From positions 221,645,665-221,709,664 of the forward strand of contig JBOZIK010000001.1 in assembly GCA_051453625.1 (NCBI GenBank): a stretch of DNA of 64,000 bases. Direction: 5' to 3'. Position numbers and translations under genes: made by a program. The first letter of the stretch is position 1; the number at the start of each line of letters is the position of its first letter. The notes beneath the pieces were generated by a model. It was given only the letters and a program-made list of their open reading frames with translations, made no database searches and had not been told where the DNA came from. Positions 23,632-35,329 of the stretch are shown here, piece after piece. The DNA comes from Welwitschia mirabilis (lineage: Eukaryota > Gnetophyta > Gnetopsida > Welwitschiales).

Positions 23632-25003
23632 TGTTGAAATATCTGGTTTTGGTGATTACACTTGTCAAAAATTTTATGTCATTATGTAGATAGATTATTA
23701 CAAGAACATCAAACCTTGATAAGAACTAGATCATGATGGATCATCAAAGACAATCTTATGAAAAAGATGAGATGCTAAATTCTAAAATCAACTATTTAAA
23801 GACATCTAAGAAATTAAAGACATCCTGGGTAAAGGTGTGTCAAAAAGTGAAGACATCCTAAATGTACTAAGCTAAAATAGGTAACTGAATCAATTTAATT
23901 TTTGACTAATATCTTACGTTTCATATGAGATATGAACTTATACATCATGAAATCATGATCACAAAGGTCCAAGGATACTATAGTGTAATTCATCAGAATC
24001 TAGACAAGTTGACTTAAGACATCTACAAAAGTGAAGACATATAGAATGAAAAGATCTACAAAATTCAAGATGTCTTGAACTAAATTTCAAATTAATTAAA
24101 AAATAAAGTTATGCACTTGAAGCATAGATGTTGACTATCTATTACACAATAGTCACAAAATCAAATGGCTATATTTCAAGCTTTAATGGCTAGATCTTTT
24201 TCAACCCTATAAAGCATACACATCATGAAACAAATTAGAACTCTTGATACATCATTGAATCAAAGGATTTATAGATATTGGAAAGCATGAGAAAAGGTAA
24301 TCTTTCACCCAAAAAAGAAAAAAAAAGGAAAAAAAGAAAAAGATTCATTAGTAAGGACCTCATATTATTTTCATCTCTTCAATTTGGATCTTCATTACTT
24401 CACTCTTCATTCATACTCGTAACAATAAAAACTTCTTCAAGGAGCTTACATCTTCATAAAAGTCATATATTCAGGCTTGCTGTTCTCTTATATTTTTGGT
24501 TTATATTGTGGACTATCTTATTATTAAATACTATTATAGAGTCCATTTCTTAAATATCAAATACTTTATAAGGAAACCCTTATAGGGGTGTACATTTGTT
24601 ATTATGCTTTTAGATACTTATTGCAGGTAAGGTTATTGGTTATCTAGACAACTGTTATTCCTTTATGGGGGAGAGAGTGCTATCTTTTGAGGAGATTTTC
24701 ATTGTTATAAAGGTTTGTGATGCATTTATAAAAACCACTATTCCCTTGAGGGGAAGAGAGTGCTGCCTTATAAGAAGAATCTCATTTGTTATAAGATTAT
24801 TTTTATGCTAAAAAACCACTATTTCTTATAGGTCAAGAATATCTGAAGGTGTAAGTAGAAGCTACACTTTTTATGTGGACATATTAAGGTAGGAAAACCA
24901 TATTATCTAGTAAGATTTTTCATTATGCTTTTTATTCTTATTGATTTTAATTTTATTTTGTGGAACTCATTCATCCCTCCCCTTTAAGTTGAATTAATCC
25001 TTA
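23632..25003 (+). mobile_element. 3' LTR of E1
   Basis: It starts TGTTGAAATATCTGG right after the PPT and is collinear with the 5' LTR pieces (10828-11240, 16914-17794, 18471-18631). After it the sequence rejoins the E4 LTR ('aaactttattgcatttgagtgagctc' region, like 33623 onward), which fixes its 3' border to within a few bases. 'cttaa' before the 5' LTR and 'cttag' near 25000 may be a target-site duplication. Confidence 0.7.
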
Positions 25004-25457
25004 GGAATGTTGATAAAGCAATTTAATTATAAAACTTTATTGCATTTGAGTGAGCTCTTATAAATACTTAATCTAAGTCTTTTAACTTTATAGATTTTAA
25101 GTGCTTAGGATCCTTACCTTTTATTATTGTTTAAGGCTTTGAATATCAAGTGGCAATTGAGTTTACTATTTTTCATATAGTGAATGAGAAAATATCATCA
25201 TAATTTGGGCCAAAAATGTTTAATGGCTTTTGGTGTATTATAGGGGGGTGTTGGACAATATTGGGGTGAAGGAATTATTAGGAATGCATTGGTGATACCT
25301 TGAAGCTAACTTGTCTTTCTCCTCTGTTAAGTTGGAGTTTAAAATACAATTCTAAATTCATCTCTATCTTTTCTTTTCATTTCTTAAATTTTGTACTTGC
25401 ATTAAGTTTAAATTAGTATAATTATGAACAATTATCCATGTTATCCCTGAGAAAGAA
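25004..25457 (+). mobile_element. 5' LTR of E4, second part
   Basis: It is collinear with 33601-34053 of the E4 3' LTR through the end '..gaatgataacta'. It continues the LTR broken at 10827 by E1. Confidence 0.7.
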
Positions 25458-25515
25458 TGATAACTAAGTTTTTAACTTATTTTAATATGAACATTGTAAA
25501 ACAATGAATAGATTT

Positions 25516-25534
25516 TGGTGTCATTCCCAAGAAT
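25516..25534 (+). promoter_or_regulatory. decayed E4 primer-binding site (Athila type)
   Basis: TGGTGTCATTCCCAAGAAT aligns with TGGCGCCGTTGCCGGGGAT, the PBS usual for Athila/Tat elements. There are 12 matches in 19, and six of the seven differences are C-to-T or G-to-A. It lies about 60 bp after the LTR end. Confidence 0.55.
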
Positions 25535-26780
25535 AATGGCATGGTAGCAGCTTAGAGTAGTGCTACTTTACTTTTTTGGATGTTTTTATGCATGGTTTCT
25601 ATTTTTCCAGTGGTGGGTACTGATCCTCTACAATATTACTTGAACTAGTCCTTTGTCTTTTGTTTTATGTGTTTAATTTTCCTTCTAGTGGTTGGTACTA
25701 ATTATTTCGATGAAATCCAAACTAATCTAGTTTATTTTTAAAGTTTAGTTTTGATTCCATTCTAATGTATTTTATTTTGTAGGACTAACATTGTATTTGT
25801 AGTTTGCCTTAGAAGGGATAAAAATTACATTATGTTATGTACTTGCCTTTATCTCCTATTATTTTCTACATTTTTCTGTGATTATGTTCTAAGTTTTCAT
25901 TGCATGTTAAAAACATTAAAATATCTAAATTTTTTCATGATTTTGTTAATGTTAGATTTTATTTTATTTACATTCTTACTTTGGATTTATTACTATGCAA
26001 CCCTATTACCAAAACCATTCTATGTGCAATCGGTAAATCTTTCTATAAAAGCTGAAATTGCAATTCAAAACCTCACCAATGCTATTGTCATTCTTGCTTA
26101 TAATACTTTGTAACTTCATTGAACCCTTTGTGTAGGCCCTAAAATCTCTGTAACTTATAGGCTTTATGAAATCCAACTTGAAAACTATCTGAAACTTTCT
26201 TGAAATCTATTCTTATGTACATTGGACCCATGATTAGTCCATGAGATTAATTTGCACTAATACAAATCCCTACACTAATCATGAAAGAATGTGAGAGCTT
26301 AGATCCTAAAATGAAAACCAATCCCCTAAAGATTTTAAATGTGAATAGATCTCCTCTTCTTAAAATAACTAAAACAATAATGAGTAAGAACCTACATCCT
26401 AACAATGATAACAACAAAGCCCCAATTACATAATTAGAAGAGACACTTCTACCAAATATCTAATCACTTGATTAACAACTTATTACCTTACTTAAGAGGT
26501 AGCTAAATAGCACATCACTATCACTGCTACTACCAACACAAACCAATCTAGGTAAACCCTTTGAGGTTATTCCAATCCCAACGTCTAGGAACATTTTCAT
26601 ACATCTTAATGCTTCTTACAAATTAAAGGTTAAAGCTTAAACCCTATACTATCTAAATCTTGCTTTATTTCCATGAATTAGAGTTTGAGAACTCATACCT
26701 CTATCTCAAAGAATTTGAGTGTATCCTATTAATTGTCCCCCAATATTCAAATAATCATTTTGCACTTAGGCTTATCTTTT
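25535..26780 (+). other. E4 leader, no recognisable gene
   Basis: AT-rich. A hydrophobic open frame at 25832-26113 has no family motif. The position fits the untranslated leader and the lost gag N-terminus. Confidence 0.4.
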
Positions 26781-28110
26781 TTTTTGCCTTGAAAGAGAAG
26801 GTAAAATCCTAGTTGTACATCCTTAAATCTACTTTATCATAAATTAGACTAGTCTAAGTAAGGCCATCATATTCAAATTCTTTCCTAATCATAAGGAAAA
26901 TTTCTTAAGAAAAGAAATAATGAACTTCCAATAGAAATATCATGATACATTATCCCAAATCTTAGAAGGACTTAAGAACCTATTACAAAAATGCCTTCAA
27001 CATGGTTTTAAGAGAGGAAGAGAAATAAGGTTTTTTCTTGATGGGTTGTCCACCAATAATTGCTAGTTAGTTAAGATAAGGAGTCAAGGAAAATTTCTTA
27101 AAATGCCTTTGAATGAATATTGAAAAAGATTTAAGAGTTAGTTTAGAGCTTGAAAAGTTGGGAGAAGCTAATGGAACCATCTAGATCTCATTATATTATT
27201 AGGTTAAAAAGCATGTTCAAGGTTTTCAAAAATGTTGAAGTTAACAATAAGATAAATGAATTAGTGAGGAAAGTAGAATTCTTAATTGCCTCATCCTCAT
27301 ATTTACCTTTAATCACTAAGCCAAAATGTCTAATCTACCATATTGACATCCATGAAATGGCTAAATGCTCCTCCTTTTCCCTATTTTAAAATACAATTAA
27401 TGAGCAAGTAAATGTAGTTGGGGACTAATGGCAAAACCCCAAAAGTGATTCCTAATCCTAGGTCAAGAGATCACCCTACCTTTTCTTGAAAACAGGATAA
27501 TTAAAATTAGCCAGAAAACCAATATGCATCATCATCCTTTCACCCTTTTGGATATCAAAAACCATGCTCATCCACTCTCTTCAAGGATTTAGTCAGAAAT
27601 GTTACGGAAGATCAATTTTAAGTTAATCAAAATCATGAAAAATCACTAAAACAACACTCCTCCACATTAAAAAACCTTAAGAAAAATACACAATCCAATA
27701 CTTAGATCTTTTAGCAACTTTGTCAAATGCAAACCTAAATCATTTCCATCCTAAACTAAAGGGAAATAGGAAAACTCCCTATGAGTGCTTATCTAAATCA
27801 AAAGGAAGTTACATTCACTAAGGGGATAGAATACTTAAAAGAAATTACGTTCATACACCTTATAAGTAAAAAATAATTTGCAAATACATATATACAAAAT
27901 AAAACTAAGGAAAAACCAATCCCCATAAAAAATAAATAAAAGGATAGGAACAAAGAACCTTTGCCTCTATACGAAAAAACCCTTACCTTTTCCCCAATAA
28001 CTTAGAAATGATAATATAATGAAAAATGGTTATAGGCTCTAAAATTTTTCAAAGATGTTAAGGTAAACATCCCACTCTAAGAAGCTATCAAACAAGTACC
28101 TTTCTATGCA
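26780..28110 (+). pseudogene. Athila-like gag remnant, E4
   Basis: Fragments in order are KFFPNHKENFLRKEIMNF (near 26880), FKRGREIRFFLDGLSTNN, then AKSWEKL-like text and NKINELVRKVEFL (27150-27280). A damaged zinc knuckle follows (CLIYHIDIHEMAKC near 27328-27370, first cysteine pair altered), then RSRDHPTFS and ENQYASSSFHPFGYQKP (27460-27565). This is the usual Athila gag order: retrotransposon gag domain, coiled region, knuckle, WRNHPNFSW motif. Stops and frame changes are frequent. Confidence 0.7.
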
Positions 28111-28269
28111 AATTCCTTAAAGACATGTGCATTGTGAAAAGGCACATAAATGTGAAGAGTAAAGCTTTTCTAGAATAACAAATCAGTGTAATCCTTTAAA
28201 ATCAATGTTCATTAAAATACAAAGATCTTGTATGACACACAATCACCATTACCATAGGAAATAATTGAT

Positions 28270-28630
28270 TTAATCGAACTTTACTAGACTTAGGGGATAG
28301 TGTAAGCTTGTTTCCGTATGGAACCTACAAAGAGTTATGCTTGAAGAACTTAAGAACATAAAAATCCAACTCCAAGTAGCTAATAATTCTATAAAAATAC
28401 CATTAGAAGTTATAGCGAATGTTATCATTATGATTGATAGTTGCTACTTGGTCTTGAACATGGAAATCTCAACAAACCAATTAGTACCTATCATTTTTGG
28501 AAGACCATTCATAGCAACTTCAAATTCCTTAATCAATTATAGGAATATATTGATGAATATTTATTTTGGTAACATGACTATAGAACTAAATGTTTTTAAT
28601 GAACATTGCCATCAACTGATGAAGAGGTAG
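28270..28630 (+). pseudogene. aspartic protease C-terminal half, E4
   Basis: The frame 28337-28630 reads LQVANNSIKIPLEVI, then VPIIFGRPFIATSNSLINYR and FGNMTIELNVF. This is the clear signature of the Athila/Tat protease (LQLADRSVKIPRG.., VPIILGRPFLAT..LI.., NMTLELN.F). The LLDLG-like text just before (about 28290) is where the catalytic Asp segment belongs. It is one of the longest preserved frames of the element. Confidence 0.75.
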
Positions 28631-29089
28631 AACATGTGGATAGTATAGAAACCCTTTTTGAAAATTAAGAATCTACTTCCCACTTTGTTAAAAATGATGA
28701 CTTAGATCTCTCTTAGAACTATGCTTTATCACCCAAATAAAATAAATCTAAAAATTAAGCTCTTACCAAATGATTTAAAATATGCATTTTTAGGAAGCAA
28801 CTCCACCTTTCCAATAGTCATAAATTCTTTTTTAATCCTATCTTAAAAATATCAATTACTTAAACTCTTAAGAAAAAGTAAGAAAGTAATAAGATGGATC
28901 CTCTTAGACATTATGGACATTAATCCTAGAATTTGTATGTACCATATTTACTTAAAATATAATATCAATCCATCTAGAGAAGCCCAAATATGAATAAACC
29001 CAATCTTGAAGAATGTGGTTAAAAATGAAATGGACAAACTTTTTGATAATGAAATTATTTATTCTATTCTAGATAGCAAATAGATGAGT

Positions 29090-29880
29090 TTAACTTAGAC
29101 TATGGATAAGAAAGTAGGAATTTCTCTTATCCCAAATGAAAATAATGAACTTACCCCTACCCAATTTGCATTAAATTGGAGGATGTGAATCAACTATAAA
29201 AAATTAAACACTATCTCAAGAAAGGTTACTTGCCTCTATTTTTCTCTGATCAAATTCTAGAGCAAGTTGTAGAACATCTATTTTATTATTTATTATAAGG
29301 ATAATTAGGTTTCAATCAAATTGAAATTGCCCCTGAGGACTAAGACAAAATTACCTTCACCTACCCCTATGAAAATTTTGCCTACAGACAAATGCCCTTT
29401 AGACTATGTAATGCGTCTATTGCTTTCTAACGTTGCATGATGAGAATATTCTCTAATTTATTAGATTTAGGTGTTAAAAGCTTTATGAATAACTACTTAA
29501 TCTATAGAAATTATTTTAACCACTATTTACACAATTTGAAACATGTCCTTAAGTGATGTATTGAAAAACATCTTATGCTTAACTAGGAGAAATAGTAGTT
29601 TAGGGTTAATCAAGGTAGAGTTTTATGACATGTCATCTCTAAGAAAGGAATCCAGGTAGATCTTGTAAAGATTTCTCTAATTACATACTTATCAAATCCT
29701 CAAAAACAAAAATACGCTAGATCTTTCTTAGGACATCTGGGATACTATAAAAATTCATTAAGGATTTTAGTAAAATCTCTAAGCCATTATGTAATGTTTT
29801 AAGAAAAGACGCCACCTTCAACTCAACCTCCAAATGTTAATAATCCTTTTAACAACTCAATAAAAATTGAGTTCCATCAC
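29090..29880 (+). pseudogene. reverse transcriptase remnant, E4
   Basis: Fragments in different frames follow the gypsy RT order. First WRMxINYKKLNTISRK (about 29175), then GFNQIEIAPED and FTYPYENFAYRQMPFRLCNA (29310-29410). The catalytic box (normally F.DD) reads MNNY near 29487, both aspartates changed to asparagine. Then come VISKKGIQVD and RSFLGHLGYY (29640-29750). RT would copy element RNA into DNA. It is inactive, with many stops. Confidence 0.75.
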
Positions 29881-30290
29881 AATCATTTAGCCATCTAAGT
29901 GGAAGTTACCTTTTGAGCTTATGTGTGATGTTAGTGATTATGTAGTCGGGGCCTTTTAAGTCAAAGAATAAATAAAATATCAATTGTGATTTATTATCCT
30001 AGTAAAAATTTGAATGAGACTTAGTTAAACTATATTATTACAGAGAAAGATCTACTACCTATAGTCATTGCCTTAAGGAATTTAGACAATACCTTTTAAG
30101 ATATAAGGTAACTATCTATATTGATCATTTGACCTTAGATATGTTTTTCATAAAAAGGATTCAAAACTAAGATTAAATAGATGGATCCTCTTTTTACAGG
30201 AATTTAACTTGAAGATTAAAGATAAAAAGGATTTTGATAATGTAGTTGTAGATCATTTTTTACTATTAACTTAATAGAATCCACAAACAT
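29881..30290 (+). pseudogene. RNase H remnant, E4
   Basis: It reads WKLPFELMCDVSDYVVGAF near 29900 (the gypsy RT/RH junction W..PFE.MCDASDYAVGAV). NYIITEKDLLPIVIAL follows near 30030, then FLQEFNLKIKDKKDFDNVV (30196-30250). The order follows directly on RT. Frame changes and stops disable it. Confidence 0.7.
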
Positions 30291-30479
30291 CCCTTTTTAT
30301 TAATGACATCTTCCCAAATAAACATCTCTTTTTAGTTAAGAAAATACTATGGTTTGCCGATATTGCTAACTACCTAATGATAAAAAGAGATTTCTAAGCT
30401 AGGTTAAATACTTCTTTTAGGATATCCCTTATCTTTTCAAATTTTATCTAGACCAAGTCATTCACAAATATATATCCAA

Positions 30480-31500
30480 ACTAAAATCCATAACATTCTT
30501 AAACATTACCATTATGAGGCTTATTGGATTGTTACTCAGCTAATAAAACCACTATGAAAGTCCTTCATTCTACTTTCTATTGGCCTTCTATTTTCAAATA
30601 CTTCTAGCTTTACTATAAATCTTGTAATAATTGTTAAAAATTAGGAAGTCTGATGCTCCTAAATCCCATTCTGATGATCAAACCTTTCAACATTTGGGAA
30701 ATTAATTTTTGGGACTCTTATCCATATTCAAATGGACATTAGTACATTATGATCTATGTGGATCATGTAAAATGGGTTGAAGCTTGTTCTTGTTAATTAA
30801 ATGATGCTAAAAACTTGTTAAAACTCTTTAATAAAATTATCTTAACATGATTTGGCTGTCCATAAGTTTTAATTAGTAATGAAAGAATGCATTTCTACAA
30901 TAAAATATTCAATAATCTTCTTGCTAAATATAGGGTTATTTACAAAGTAGCAACACTTTACCACCCCCAAACTAGTGGTTACTTTTAGGTTACAAATAGG
31001 GGGATTAATAAAATTTGTAAAAGGTAGTAAGCTCAATATAAAAAGACTAGTTCTTCAAACTTAATGATGTTTTATGGGCCTATTACACTGTTTATAAAAC
31101 TCCCTTAGGGATGTTACTATTTAGACTAGTTTTTGGAAAAGCCTATCATAGACTCATAGAACTCAAACATAAAGCATGCTGAGTAATCAAAAACATGAAC
31201 TTAGATTTGGAGGCTTCATGAAAAATAGGGTCACACAACATAACGAATTGGATGAATTAGGAATGAAACCTATGAAAACATGAGGATAAACAAAAAAAGG
31301 ATGAAGAAATTTCATGATGAACACATCATTGGGGAAATTTTCAAGGAGGAAAAACTATTTTTACTTTATGACTTACATTTTACACCTTTTCTAAAGCAAA
31401 CTAGTCACTAAGTAAAAAGAACCATTTTTAATAAAGTGGATTTGCCTAATGAAGTACTTCTTATAGAAAACCTCAAAAACCATTAACTATTTAAATTTAA
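30480..31500 (+). pseudogene. integrase remnant, E4
   Basis: Segments include STFYWPSIFKYF (end of the zinc-binding region, about 30568) and YIMIYVDHVKWVEA (first catalytic Asp region; IDYVSKWVEA is usual). IFNNLLAKYRVIYKVATLYHPQTSG (30905-30975) corresponds to the catalytic Glu region, although the usual Glu codon is not clear. After that come KNMNLDLEAS and KKFHDEHI (31190-31325), which lead into the C-terminal domain. The order and spacing are those of Athila/Tat integrase, with stops throughout. Confidence 0.7.
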
Positions 31501-32805
31501 TGGATATCATCTAAAAAACTATCATACACCTATTCAAGTAACTTATGAGTCTCATTAATCTAGGTTAATGATCCTTAATTAAAATTCAATAATAAGAGAT
31601 CTCAGTATCACTTAGGTAATAGTTGAGATTGAGTTGCTTATGGGTTTTTAAGAAAGAGTATACCTATTTCGAGGGTGTTGGTTAAAAGCACATTTACTTA
31701 AGGTCTCATATTTTAATCAAACTTAGTTAAAAGATGGGATTTACCTTTTTATGTATTCCTTAAGTCTAAATCCTTTCATAGGAGTGAGATTTGTCTTAAT
31801 TAGACTAATGAGCCAGTGAACCTCTGATGTGCACAAAAAATGACTATGGGAAGATGAACAAAACAAAATAATAGATTTATTCTTAAAATGCACATAACAT
31901 TATTCACTTAATTGGATTTAGTTAACTACATTAGGGCTATGTACATTTGCTACTGATGTAGCTCTAATGATCTAATTACAACATGTTCAATTACATCAAG
32001 GATATAAAAACTCACTAGTAATGTAGCACTAATTTTTGCATAAAACAACATGCTTAAATCTATTGGTAGAAAATGTCATAATATTACATGCCTAATGTGA
32101 TTCAATGTCTTAAAATTAAGAACATATGCAAAGGTATAAATGGAAAATAAAGGAATAATAAAGGTGGGAATTAGAGGCTTTATATGAACTCATGTCTCTT
32201 AACATTCACATCTAGGATTTACTGTGATTTATAAAATTTGTATAAGTTACTTGGTAAAAAATTCACTTAAGTGATATCGCTATCCACTAAAAATATAGAA
32301 ATATAATAAGGGCCATTAACTTAGAATTGTTCATTCATTTATTCATCGATTTGTATTTTAGTCTATTTGATGCATTTATCATCTCCATTTCACTCCACAT
32401 CACTTCACTTCACTTCATACACATTTTCATGAGAAATAACTCATAAGGAATAAATTATTTCTATTACTATAATTAGTTCTTTCCTTTCTCTTAGCTTAGT
32501 TGCATAGTTTTAATAAAAGAATTCTTCACAATTTTTTCTAAGGCTTATGTTCTCAAATACCTTAAATGTTTTTTACCATAAACTTTGAGGAGAAAGTTTA
32601 GTATTGGTTGAGGATTATTACATCTATATTTAACCAAATTTTCAGTGAACTTTTTACTTTGATACCTCAAATGTGATAAATTAGTTATAAAATTTTTTAA
32701 AATTATATCATTTTCATACTTAAGTGCTTTGACTTAAATAATTTTTCCATGTTTAACCATGTGGTTATCAACTTTTTTAAGGTACTAGCAAAAGTCTAGT
32801 TTGGA
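31501..32805 (+). other. E4 3' non-coding region
   Basis: No frame is recognisable. It ends with 'ctagtttggatg' (about 32796-32807), a decayed form of the AGTTTGGGGG polypurine tract seen before Athila 3' LTRs. Confidence 0.45.
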
Positions 32806-32807
32806 TG

Positions 32808-34053
32808 TGTTAAGGCCAATTTATTATAAAATAAGACATTAATGTAATTGTTTTAATCATAAAATATGTCTTTTATTATTTTAAAATAAAATTTAAATAA
32901 TTGTAGATCTTTAACCATATTTGTAACACAAGGAAGAAGATGGAAACAATTCCACACAAAACAACGATGGCAATGGAGACAGGAGGTGGTAACACATAGC
33001 AGTAGCATTAGAATACATGTGGTAGAGGCATGTGGATGTGGCATTTGAGACATGTGACAATAACACTAGTTAATAGAGGAATCCGGCTCTAAAGAACACA
33101 TGTTAAACTCATCGTGATGAAGATTCCACATGATACTGTATGACAACCTCCACTAAATACTATAAAATAACCTTCATTAAATGATAAATGATAAAGATTC
33201 TATCTAAATCTGAAGTATAGAATCTTATCTACCTAATGCTATAAGACAACCTCCACCAAATGCTATAAGATAGAATATTATCTACCTAATGCTAAATGGT
33301 AAATATTCTACCTAATACTATAAACCAAAAGCTTGTAATCTCCTATCACTCCTATCTCTTTCTATAAAATGGCCATGAATCCTTCATTATATCATCTTTA
33401 AATTTGAATAATTATAGAACTTTAGAGCGTTAATCATGATGGATTTCTAAGAAACTCTTTGGGAGAATGAAATATTTTTTAAGGCTTGATGAAAAGTTCT
33501 TTTGAAATCTTTTTTCCATTATTGTAAAATGCTTTCATTGTATAACACGAAGTTGTTTTCCTTTTGTTTCAAATCATGAGTTATATTATATTTGAAATGC
33601 TTAGGAACTGTTTGACCATTAAACTTTATTGCATTTCACTGACCTCTTTTAAATACTTAATTTAAGTCTTTTAACTTTATAGATTTTAATTACTTAGGAT
33701 CCTTACTTTCTATTATTATTTAAGCCTTAGAAGATTAAGTGGTAATTGAGTTCACCATTACTCATATGGTGAATGAGATAATGTTACCATGATTTAGGCT
33801 AAAAACACTTGATTTTTGTTAGTGTATTATAGGAAGGCATTTGGGTAACATTGAAGTAAAGGAATGCTTACAAATGAATCAGTGATACCTTGGAGCTAGC
33901 TTTCTTTCCTCCTCTATCAAGTCGAAGTTCAAAATATAATTCTAAATTTACCTCTCTCTTCTCTTTTCCTTTATTAAATTTTGTACTTGCATTAAGTTTA
34001 AGTTAGTAAAATTCTAAACCATTACCCATGTTTTTCCTCAAGATGAATGATAA
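32808..34053 (+). mobile_element. 3' LTR of E4
   Basis: It starts TGTTAAGGCC at 32808 and matches 9984-10827 plus 25004-25457 across about 1.25 kb. It contains a TATAAAAT promoter motif near 33363 and the repeated 'ctaatgctataaga' motifs. Being uninterrupted, it is the reference for the split 5' LTR. Confidence 0.7.
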
Positions 34054-34380
34054 CTAATTGTGAATGCAAAATGAAACATTATTTTTGTCAACAAAGAATG
34101 ATGAATTTTGGCTCTTGCATTAATGCTTTGATCATTTGAATTTTGGATCATTATATGTAATGAATAAGAAAGATTTGATGATTTGTCTAATAAAGATGAA
34201 CAAAATTTCATAAATTTGTGAAGTATATTATATGGAAAGTCTCATTGACTCTTACTTTAAGTAGAAAAATTTTATCTGCAAATTATCTTATCTTGGTTCA
34301 TATTAATTTGTGTTGTCCAATGTAGACCATAATCTTAAGAGGCAATTTGTATAAGATGATTATCACTTATGATCATGCAT
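34054..34380 (+). pseudogene. Ty1/copia pre-integrase/integrase start remnant (E5-like), after E4
   Basis: It reads HLNFGSLYVMNKKDLMI (about 34136-34185) and then KFICEVYYMESLIDSYF-like text, in the order of the copia GAG-pre-integrase motif and its C..C..GK segment. The first 130 bp repeat the E5 sequence at 9840-9980 rather than simply continuing it. The E4 flanks therefore overlap instead of joining. Confidence 0.5.
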
Positions 34381-34443
34381 GATCATTCATGAATCACATG
34401 AGTTTTTTCTTAAAAACAAAGATAAATCACTTCATGATATGAA

Positions 34444-34444
<1 letters not shown>

Positions 34445-34514
<70 letters not shown>
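34445..34514 (+). repeat. (CA)n microsatellite
   Basis: About 35 uninterrupted CA units run into a gap, so the true length is unknown. Confidence 0.95.
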
Positions 34515-34614
34515 NNNNNNNNNNNNNNNNNNNNNNNNNNNNNNNNNNNNNNNNNNNNNNNNNNNNNNNNNNNNNNNNNNNNNNNNNNNNNNNNNNNNNN
34601 NNNNNNNNNNNNNN
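34515..34614. other. assembly gap (100 N placeholder)
   Basis: Assembly broke inside or next to the CA repeat. Confidence 0.95.
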
Positions 34615-35329
34615 AAGTAGAATATCTGTTATTTTAACCCTTGTTTATTTGTTCAATACATGATTTTGATGTAGGTCTTCCATTTGCAAAATTTATTATT
34701 TTATCTTATTTGTCTCTATATTTCTATGTATTTCTAGTTTTATTATTTTACATGAAATGCAAAGTAATTAATAAAATATTTAAATTCTAAAAATAAGATA
34801 AATATACTTGAGACAGTGATTAAATTTGCTAGGTTAAGATTTTTTCATGGATTTTAAAACCTAAATCAAAGTGAGAGATGAAAGTTAATAAAGACAATAA
34901 GATGCGTTCAAAAGTACTAGATGTCTAAAAGAAGTAGTTAACAGCAAAAATAACCTTCCTAATCTCTCAATGGATAAGAATTATTTTAAATATTATGTAA
35001 TGTTAAGAATACCATTCTTTAATATTCATAAAGACATTATCATGAATAGACATAACAAAATTAGATATAGCTTAAAACATTTTCTATTTGACGCATTTTT
35101 TTTAAAACAGTCAAATTAATGTAGCATACTAAATAGCATTATGGATTCTTATAAACTCATTTTCATAAATGAAATAAATTCAAGTGTATTTGAAATTTCA
35201 TAAATAAATGCAAATCACATAAATAAAATTATGAAACCTAAAAATAATTAATATAAAATTAAAGAAAAGAAGAAAAGAATAAGTAATGTAAGCTTACTTA
35301 TTAAAGAAAGTGAAATCATTAATGATATA
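34615..35329. other. AT-rich sequence with no recognised feature
   Basis: No coding motif was seen on either strand. It lies at the 3' side of the minus-strand LINE copy. Confidence 0.4.

Noticed and set aside
24278-24553. Lys-rich open frame of 91 codons
   Set aside because: It lies inside the E1 3' LTR and starts in an A-rich run. No match to a protein family.
34379-34663. Frame encoding His-Thr repeats, and Cys-Val/His-Thr frames at 39944-40252
   Set aside because: Translations of CA/TG microsatellites running into N, not proteins.
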